Assembly (NCBI GenBank): GCA_903915615.1
Contig: CAIWTR010000460.1
Span: 1 to 20,613 of the forward strand
Direction of reading: 5' to 3'
Origin: an uncultured Armatimonadota bacterium
GTDB taxonomy: Bacteria > Armatimonadota > Armatimonadia > Armatimonadales > Armatimonadaceae
DNA: 20,613 nucleotides
Shown here: in pieces, positions 15,455 through 20,613 of the stretch
How positions within the stretch are numbered: the first letter of the stretch is position 1
How the letters are laid out: each line of letters begins with the position of its first letter
Notes under the pieces: generated by a model
What the model saw: only the letters and a program-made list of their open reading frames with translations
The model's database searches: none
What the model was told of the DNA's origin: nothing
Position numbers and translations under genes: made by a program

Positions 15455-16513
15455 ATGAGTAAGATGGAGCAGCAAGAACGCCAGGAAGCATTGGAGACCG
15501 GAGAGAAAATTGGATCCGAGACACTTGCAGCCGGCGCAGCATCCACAGATCAGGAACCTGAAACCAAAGTTGATGTAGTTGTGGCAGTGCCGCAGCCTGT
15601 CGTTTCTGAAGAAGAAGACGACATCACCAAGGACACCTACCGATCCTTTGAGAGCTTCCTCGCCGAACGTCGTGGCCCTACCGCGGCCACACTCCTTAAT
15701 GCGGCGCAAGAATGCCAGTTAAGCAAGTGGGTTAAAAGCGGCGAGCGTGAAGGCTCAAGCGAGTTTGCTCGGCGCCGGGCACAGCTTGCACGCGAAGAGC
15801 TCGTCCGCTCCAACCTTCGTTTGGTTACATCGATTGCAAAGAAGTACCAAAACCGCGGAATCGCCATGGAGGACCTCATTCAGGAGGGAACCCTAGGCCT
15901 GATTCACGCAGTTGATAAGTATGACCACCGCAAGGGGTTCCGCTTCTCGACGTATGCCACCCACTGGATCCGCCAGGCTCTGGGGCGTGCGGTTGAAAAC
16001 CAAGGCCGAACGATTCGCTTGCCGTCTCACGCGATTGAATCGCTTGGAAAAATCAAGCGAACACGTGAAATGTTGGCAACCAAGCTGAACCGCCAGCCGA
16101 CATCGGCAGAAATCGCAACAGAAATCAACCTTCCGGTAGATAAGGTCGATACATTGCTCGAAGCTGAAACGCCAGAGCCGATGTCCCTCGATGCGCCTGC
16201 AGGAGATTCTACAACGCGTCTGGGAGACTTGTTGCCAGCCGAAGATGCCACGCATCCAAGCAGCCGTGTATTCCGCCGTGCGTTGCGAGAGGAACTGGAA
16301 CACGCACTGTCGAGCCTGACGCCTCGTGAAAAGGAAGTGCTTGAACTCCGTTATGGACTCCACCCGGATGCCGAAGCACAAATGACACTGGAGCAAGTCG
16401 GCAGACAGCTGCAACTCTCCCGTGAGCGCGCCCGACAGATTGAGTCAGGCGCCCTTGCAAAACTGCGTAGGCAGGAGGTCGGTTCGCGTCTTCGCGATAC
16501 CGTGTACACATGA
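15455..16513 (+). CDS. RNA polymerase sigma-70 factor (group 1/2, RpoD/SigA-like)
   Basis: Promoter-recognition subunit of 352 residues. ATG 15455 follows GGAG at 15444-15447. The first 60 residues are acidic and low-complexity (SEEEDDI), with no recognisable region 1.1; a region 1.2-like segment covers about 62-97. Region 2 (about 114-184) has ELVRSNLRLVTSIAKKYQNRG, MEDLIQEGTLGLIHAVDKYD and GFRFSTYATHWIRQALGRAV. Region 3 covers about 193-270 and region 4 about 285-341, with LTPREKEVLELRYGL and TLEQVGRQLQLSRERARQIE. It could be the housekeeping factor or a group 2 paralogue; the short N-terminus and the possible ECF promoter favour a group 2 role, but the window cannot decide. Confidence 0.94.
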   Translation: MSKMEQQERQEALETGEKIGSETLAAGAASTDQEPETKVDVVVAVPQPVVSEEEDDITKDTYRSFESFLAERRGPTAATLLNAAQECQLSKWVKSGEREGSSEFARRRAQLAREELVRSNLRLVTSIAKKYQNRGIAMEDLIQEGTLGLIHAVDKYDHRKGFRFSTYATHWIRQALGRAVENQGRTIRLPSHAIESLGKIKRTREMLATKLNRQPTSAEIATEINLPVDKVDTLLEAETPEPMSLDAPAGDSTTRLGDLLPAEDATHPSSRVFRRALREELEHALSSLTPREKEVLELRYGLHPDAEAQMTLEQVGRQLQLSRERARQIESGALAKLRRQEVGSRLRDTVYT

Positions 16514-16532
16514 ACGCGCTACTAAGCTAGTA

Positions 16533-16568
16533 AAAGCCCCGATGTGCAATAAGGCACTTCGGGGCTTT
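16533..16568 (+). terminator. Rho-independent terminator of the sigma factor gene
   Basis: A 15-bp stem with one mismatch (AAAGCCCCGATGTGC against GCACTTCGGGGCTTT) and a six-base loop, starting 20 bases after the sigma stop. The T run on the plus strand is short (TTTACTATTT). Confidence 0.85.
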
Positions 16569-16604
16569 ACTATTTAACACGAACCAAACATCTGAAACGA
16601 AAAG

Positions 16605-16637
16605 CCCCGGGTTGCGAAACACTTCGACAACCCGGGG
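16605..16637 (-). terminator. Rho-independent terminator of mdh
   Basis: CCCCGGGTTG pairs with CAACCCGGGG, extended inside by CGAA/TTCG with one bulged A and a four-base loop. On the minus strand it is followed by CTTTTCGTTTC, 30 bases past the mdh stop. With the sigma terminator it insulates the two convergent genes. Confidence 0.88.
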
Positions 16638-16667
16638 TACTCAAGCCCGATGCTTACCAACTATGGC

Positions 16668-17609
16668 TTAGATGACGCCATACTTTGCTGGAAGTGCTGC
16701 ACAGCTGGCTTTGACCAGAGCGGATGATCGGTTGACATTGTCCTGCTCTTCGGCGGTGAGTGGAAGCTCAAGGATTTTCTCAATACCACCCGCGCCGAGC
16801 ACAACTGGAACACCAAAGTAGATGCCACTCACGCCATACTCACCTTCGCAAAGGGCTGCAACAGGCATCACGCGCTTCTTATCCAACAAAATGGACTCGA
16901 CCATTGCAACAGTCGCTGCACTTGGCGCGTAGTATGCACTTCCCTTTTCAAGGAGCTTTACAATCTCAGCACCGCCCTGTTTGGTTCGGTCGACGATCTC
17001 CTGAAGACGCTCTGGGGCAATAAACTCGGTTACAGGAATACCAGACACCGTGGTGAAACGCGGTAGAGGCACCATTTCATCACCGTGACCACCCATCAGC
17101 ATTGCATGAACATCTTCGACGGAACAGCCGATTTCACGTGCGATAAATGTCCGGTATCGGGCTGCATCGAGGACGCCACCCTGGCCCATGACACGCTCCT
17201 TGGGGAATCCACTGAGCTTGTGTGCAAGCGTAGTCATCGTGTCCATTGGGTTGGAAACAACAATCAAAAATGCATTCGGTGATGTTGCCTTAATCGCTTC
17301 GATGTTCTGTGCGGTGATGTCAGCATTGACTGCGACAAGATCCTCACGGGTCATACCTGGCTTACGCGGTGCACCACTGGTCAGAATAACCACATCGCTG
17401 TTGGCAGCATCCGCATAGTCGCTCGATCCTGTAATCGAGACATCGTAGCCTTCAACCGGTCCCGCTTGGGAAAGGTCAAGTGCTTTTCCCTTGGCGACTC
17501 CCTCAAAAATGTCGATCAAGACGACATCCGCAAGCTGCTTTGCAGCAATCCAGTGAGCACAGGTTGAACCAACAAACCCTGCACCAACAACCGTTACCTT
17601 TTTACGCAT
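16668..17609 (-). CDS. mdh: Malate dehydrogenase (LDH-like type)
   Basis: NAD-dependent oxidation of malate to oxaloacetate in the TCA cycle. It has 313 residues. Visible: Rossmann glycine motif GAGFVGS (9-15), Asp33 in LIDIFEG, consistent with NAD rather than NADP, and substrate-loop APRKPGMTRED (80-90) with Arg82 and Arg88, the malate rather than lactate signature. Further on are Asn120 in VVSNPMD, the Asp148/Arg151 pair in VLDAARYRTF, and catalytic His175 in GGHGDEM. The start ATG 17609 has a strong AGGAGA six bases upstream. A possible promoter is TTTACA (17658-17653), a 16-base spacer, then TATTGT (17636-17631). It is transcribed alone and converges with the sigma factor gene. Confidence 0.97.
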   Translation of the reverse strand: MRKKVTVVGAGFVGSTCAHWIAAKQLADVVLIDIFEGVAKGKALDLSQAGPVEGYDVSITGSSDYADAANSDVVILTSGAPRKPGMTREDLVAVNADITAQNIEAIKATSPNAFLIVVSNPMDTMTTLAHKLSGFPKERVMGQGGVLDAARYRTFIAREIGCSVEDVHAMLMGGHGDEMVPLPRFTTVSGIPVTEFIAPERLQEIVDRTKQGGAEIVKLLEKGSAYYAPSAATVAMVESILLDKKRVMPVAALCEGEYGVSGIYFGVPVVLGAGGIEKILELPLTAEEQDNVNRSSALVKASCAALPAKYGVI

Positions 17610-17765
17610 TTACATTCTCCTGTTACATCCACAATATATCGGAAGCAACATGTGTAAATTCTACCAGCCAGTAGGTGCATGGGCATTGCCAACCATCACG
17701 CTTGACGGTGATAATGAAACAGGTGTGGACAACGGTGTTCCCATGACCTTATTGGAGATGTTTCC
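17610..17765. other. Divergent promoter region between mdh and the cytochrome/DUF1549 gene
   Basis: 156 bp. On minus it carries a weak promoter candidate for mdh and the AGGAGA site. On plus it has TTGCCA (17686-17691), an 18-base spacer and GATAAT (17710-17715), five of six matches each to the -35 and -10 consensus, then GGAG at 17754-17757 before the ATG at 17766. The transcript leader would be about 45 bases. Confidence 0.55.
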
Positions 17766-20613
17766 ATGATGTTTCAACTGCTTCGAACGACGTACCGGCA
17801 TCCCCTGAGTAGCATTGGCTTGGCACTTTTACCAATTGCAGCGATTTCAATGTCGCTTGCGGCTGCACCGCCACTCACCAAGGCAAAAGCCACCTTCAAG
17901 GTTCCAACATACAATCAGGATGTCCGTCCAATCCTCGCTGAAAACTGCTTCTCGTGTCACGGCCCTGACAGTGCATCCCGGAAGGCCGGGCTTCGCCTCG
18001 ACCGCTTCGCCGATGCAACACTAAAGCGAGCCAGTGGACAGGCAATCATTCCTGGAGACCCGGTTGCATCCAACATCATGATGCGCGTCCGGCTCCCGGA
18101 GGCCAACCCACTCCACATGCCGCCTGCGGCTGGTCATAAATCCTTGTCGTCCGCTGATATCGATACATTAACGCGCTGGATTGCAGCGGGTGCCAAGTAC
18201 GAACAACACTGGTCTTATCTCCCGATCAAGCGTCCCAAGCTTCCAATAGTCAAAAACACAAAATGGGTTCGCAATGAGATTGACCGCTTTACACTTGCGG
18301 CGATGGAAGCCCGCGGCCTCACGCCTGCTCCAGAAGCGGATCGCAGAACACTCGCCCGCCGTGCGGCCTTTGACCTAACCGGTCTCCCACCGGACATCGT
18401 GGATGTCGAAGCGTTCGTTCGTGACACCCGGCCCGATGCCTATGATCGCTACCTGAACAAACTATTTGCATCGCCACGTTGGGGTGAACATCGGGGACGC
18501 TACTGGCTGGATGCGGCACGCTACGCAGATACTCATGGAATCCACTTTGATAACTATCGTGAAATTTGGGCATACCGCGACTGGGTCATTAACGCATTCA
18601 ATGACAACATGCCGTTTGACCAGTTCACGGTAGAGCAGCTCGCCGGCGACCTTCTGCCCCGCCCGACGCTTGATCAGCGTATTGCAACCGGATTTACGCG
18701 CTGCAATATCACGACGAATGAAGGCGGCGCGATCGATGAAGAATATTTGGTGCTTTATGCCCGTGATCGTACGGAGACAACTGCCCAGGTCTGGTTAGGC
18801 TCAACTCTTGGTTGTGCCGTTTGCCATGATCACAAGTTTGATCCGATTTCGACGCGTGATTTTTATGCAATGTCAGCGTTCTTCAATAACACGGTGCAGC
18901 GTGCCATGGATGGCAACATCAAGGATACGCCTCCGATTATCTTTGTCCCAGCAGCAGCTGACAAAATCCGTTTCGATCAAAATGCCGATGGACTTATCTC
19001 CAGCCGCGCAGTGCTCGTAGAGCGAAAGAAGACTGCACGATCTGAGTTTGATACCTGGATGGTCTCATCACGGAAAAATGGGCTTTCGGTTGCTGAGTCA
19101 ACTCCAGATGGACAGATTTTGCGTGTGCCTCTCTCGGCGAAGGGCGACCAATCAGGAACCTCTCCCGCCGGTTTGGCAACGTTCACAACAAGCGGAACGC
19201 CAGCATATACTCAGGGCTACCCAGATGGCGATGCGTTTGTCCGTAGTGGCAACCACGCGGTGAACCTTGGTAATGCTGGTGACTTTGATGGCGCCAAGCC
19301 GTTTTCGGCAAGCGTCTGGGTCAAGATTCCTGGGAACGTAGGTGGCGCCGTCATCGCAAAGATGGACGAAGGTGCTGATTTCCGTGGCTGGGACATCTGG
19401 CTTGAAGATGGCAAGATAGGTTCACACCTCATCAACAAGTGGCCTGAGAATGCGTTGAAAAGTGTCACGCGTGATCGCCTCACACCTAATGTTTGGCATC
19501 ACATTACGGTTACCTACGATGGCACGAAGAAGCCTTCCGGGCTGGTCGTCTACGTCGATGGTTCGCGGAAGGCACTTGAAAATAGCTCCAACTCCCTGAC
19601 AGGCACACTTGCAACCAATGTCCCATTGATGGTTGGGCAGCGTAGCCAGAGTGCTGGTGCTGAAGGTGTAGCGGTACAGGATGTGCGCCTCTACAACCGT
19701 GTCTTGCCACCGCAAACCGTCTTGACGATGGCATCCTATGCACGTGTCAAGTCATTAGCATCCAAGCAGTCAATGTCCGACAAAGAGGTTGACGAGCTGT
19801 ATGCGTGGTGGCTTACCAACTTGGACACTTCCTATCGACAGGCGTTTGCTCGCGTGACGGCCTTGGAGGAAGAGGAAGCATTCATCAAGTCCCGTGGCAC
19901 AACCACGTTTGTTGCATCCGAGAAAACATCGGCACCGGAAGCCTATGTCCTTCAACGGGGCGAATATGACAGGCGCCGTGAAAAGGTCACACCGGAGACT
20001 CCCGCATCGTTGCCTCCAATGCCTGCGAAGGCACCAAAGAACCGACTTGGTCTGGCTCAGTGGCTTCTTATGCCTGAGAATCCCCTGACAACTCGAGTGA
20101 CTGTCAACCGCTTCTGGCAGGAAGTCTTCGGAAATGGCATTGTCAAATCCAGTGGAGACTTTGGAATCACCGGCGAGTTGCCGACCCACCCTGAGCTCCT
20201 CGATTGGCTTGCAACGGAATTCCGACGAAACGACTGGGACATAAAGGCATTCTTCCGATTGATCCTGACATCTGCGACGTATCGACAATCGTCCAATGTC
20301 ACCGCGGAAAAGAAACGTGTTGATCCGGCTAATAAGTGGCTATCAAGAGCGCCCCGGTTCCGCATGGATGCCGAAGCGATTCGGGACACCGCCCTTTCGA
20401 TGAGTGGTTTGCTTTCACAGAAGATTGGTGGTCCAAGCGTAAAGCCTTACCAACCAGATGGTGTATGGGAAGCAGTGGCGATGCCTGAGTCCAACACGCG
20501 AAACTATCGGCGTGACTCTGGTGAGAGTCTGTATCGACGATCCATTTATACATTCTGGAAGCGTGCGGCTCCTCCAGCCAATATGGAGATTTTCAATGCT
20601 CCTAACCGGGAGA
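17766..20613 (+). CDS. Cytochrome-type DUF1549-LamG-DUF1553 protein (partial, C-terminus off the right edge)
   Basis: At least 949 residues; the frame stays open to the edge. A signal peptide (about 1-36, hydrophobic run around IGLALLPIAAISMSLAAA) directs export. Residues about 50-140 form a Planctomycete-type cytochrome c domain with the heme motif C61-FS-C64-H65 and a distal MPP. A DUF1549 domain follows (about 160-380), including a second CxxCH, C350-AV-C353-H354, in GCAVCHDHKFDP. A LamG/concanavalin-like domain occupies about 500-665 (SVWVKI, WHHITVTYDG). DUF1553 begins near 750 (NRLGLAQWLL, TVNRFWQEVFGNGIV, ILTSATYRQS). The family is common in Planctomycetes, Verrucomicrobia and Armatimonadota, often next to a DUF1501 gene, and its reaction is unknown; a secreted redox or polysaccharide role is inferred. 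The GGAG site at 17754 fixes the ATG at 17766. Confidence 0.93.
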   Translation, partial: MMFQLLRTTYRHPLSSIGLALLPIAAISMSLAAAPPLTKAKATFKVPTYNQDVRPILAENCFSCHGPDSASRKAGLRLDRFADATLKRASGQAIIPGDPVASNIMMRVRLPEANPLHMPPAAGHKSLSSADIDTLTRWIAAGAKYEQHWSYLPIKRPKLPIVKNTKWVRNEIDRFTLAAMEARGLTPAPEADRRTLARRAAFDLTGLPPDIVDVEAFVRDTRPDAYDRYLNKLFASPRWGEHRGRYWLDAARYADTHGIHFDNYREIWAYRDWVINAFNDNMPFDQFTVEQLAGDLLPRPTLDQRIATGFTRCNITTNEGGAIDEEYLVLYARDRTETTAQVWLGSTLGCAVCHDHKFDPISTRDFYAMSAFFNNTVQRAMDGNIKDTPPIIFVPAAADKIRFDQNADGLISSRAVLVERKKTARSEFDTWMVSSRKNGLSVAESTPDGQILRVPLSAKGDQSGTSPAGLATFTTSGTPAYTQGYPDGDAFVRSGNHAVNLGNAGDFDGAKPFSASVWVKIPGNVGGAVIAKMDEGADFRGWDIWLEDGKIGSHLINKWPENALKSVTRDRLTPNVWHHITVTYDGTKKPSGLVVYVDGSRKALENSSNSLTGTLATNVPLMVGQRSQSAGAEGVAVQDVRLYNRVLPPQTVLTMASYARVKSLASKQSMSDKEVDELYAWWLTNLDTSYRQAFARVTALEEEEAFIKSRGTTTFVASEKTSAPEAYVLQRGEYDRRREKVTPETPASLPPMPAKAPKNRLGLAQWLLMPENPLTTRVTVNRFWQEVFGNGIVKSSGDFGITGELPTHPELLDWLATEFRRNDWDIKAFFRLILTSATYRQSSNVTAEKKRVDPANKWLSRAPRFRMDAEAIRDTALSMSGLLSQKIGGPSVKPYQPDGVWEAVAMPESNTRNYRRDSGESLYRRSIYTFWKRAAPPANMEIFNAPNRE

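Noticed and set aside
15893..16414. 173-codon frame antisense to the sigma factor
   Set aside because: It mirrors conserved regions 2 to 4 of the sigma factor and shows no protein-like features.

Overview
This 20.6-kb window comes from a diderm bacterium of middling GC content, most likely a member of Armatimonadota. That placement is an inference. It rests on a one-SLH-domain porin typical of diderm Terrabacteria, a Planctomycete/Armatimonadota-style cytochrome-DUF1549-LamG-DUF1553 protein, and an efp-acc locus carrying several unusual members. I found no RNA genes, insertion sequences, phage genes or CRISPR. Apart from a few unknowns the region reads as ordinary chromosome.

Layout. The left end (1-1130, minus) is the N-terminal two fifths or so of an MrfA/YprA-type DNA-repair helicase that runs off the window. 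It diverges from a beta-strand-rich orphan (1178-1873, plus), whose end overlaps tail-to-tail with polyphosphate kinase (1857-3968, minus). An ABC-F ribosome-associated ATPase follows on plus (4032-5921).

The core is a seven-gene minus-strand operon read from about 11464 down to 5976: efp, a 368-residue Cys-rich membrane protein, a degenerate AccB-like protein, a pseudopilin-like protein, accC, an Lrp/AsnC regulator and a class I aminotransferase. Every junction is a 4-bp overlap or a gap of 7 bases or less. The efp-accB-accC core is a common bacterial arrangement, and the regulator-aminotransferase pair resembles the AlaR-AlaT alanine pair of Bacillus. The striking point is that the protein in the AccB slot has Gly exactly where the biotinylated Lys should be. 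This makes it a bacterial look-alike of the plant BADC proteins, which regulate acetyl-CoA carboxylase without carrying biotin. The adjacent AccC also departs from the near-invariant QRRHQK loop.

Upstream of efp lies the SLH-porin (11548-13425, minus), closed by a strong terminator that abuts a consensus -10 box only 8 bases from the efp start codon, suggesting a leaderless efp mRNA. An M29 aminopeptidase (14052-15167, minus) shows the same -10-to-ATG spacing and is coupled to a small unknown protein. Diverging from it is a primary-like sigma-70 factor (15455-16513, plus), perhaps under an ECF-type promoter. Malate dehydrogenase (16668-17609, minus) and the start of the cytochrome/DUF1549/DUF1553 protein (17766 to the right edge, plus) diverge from a 156-bp promoter region.
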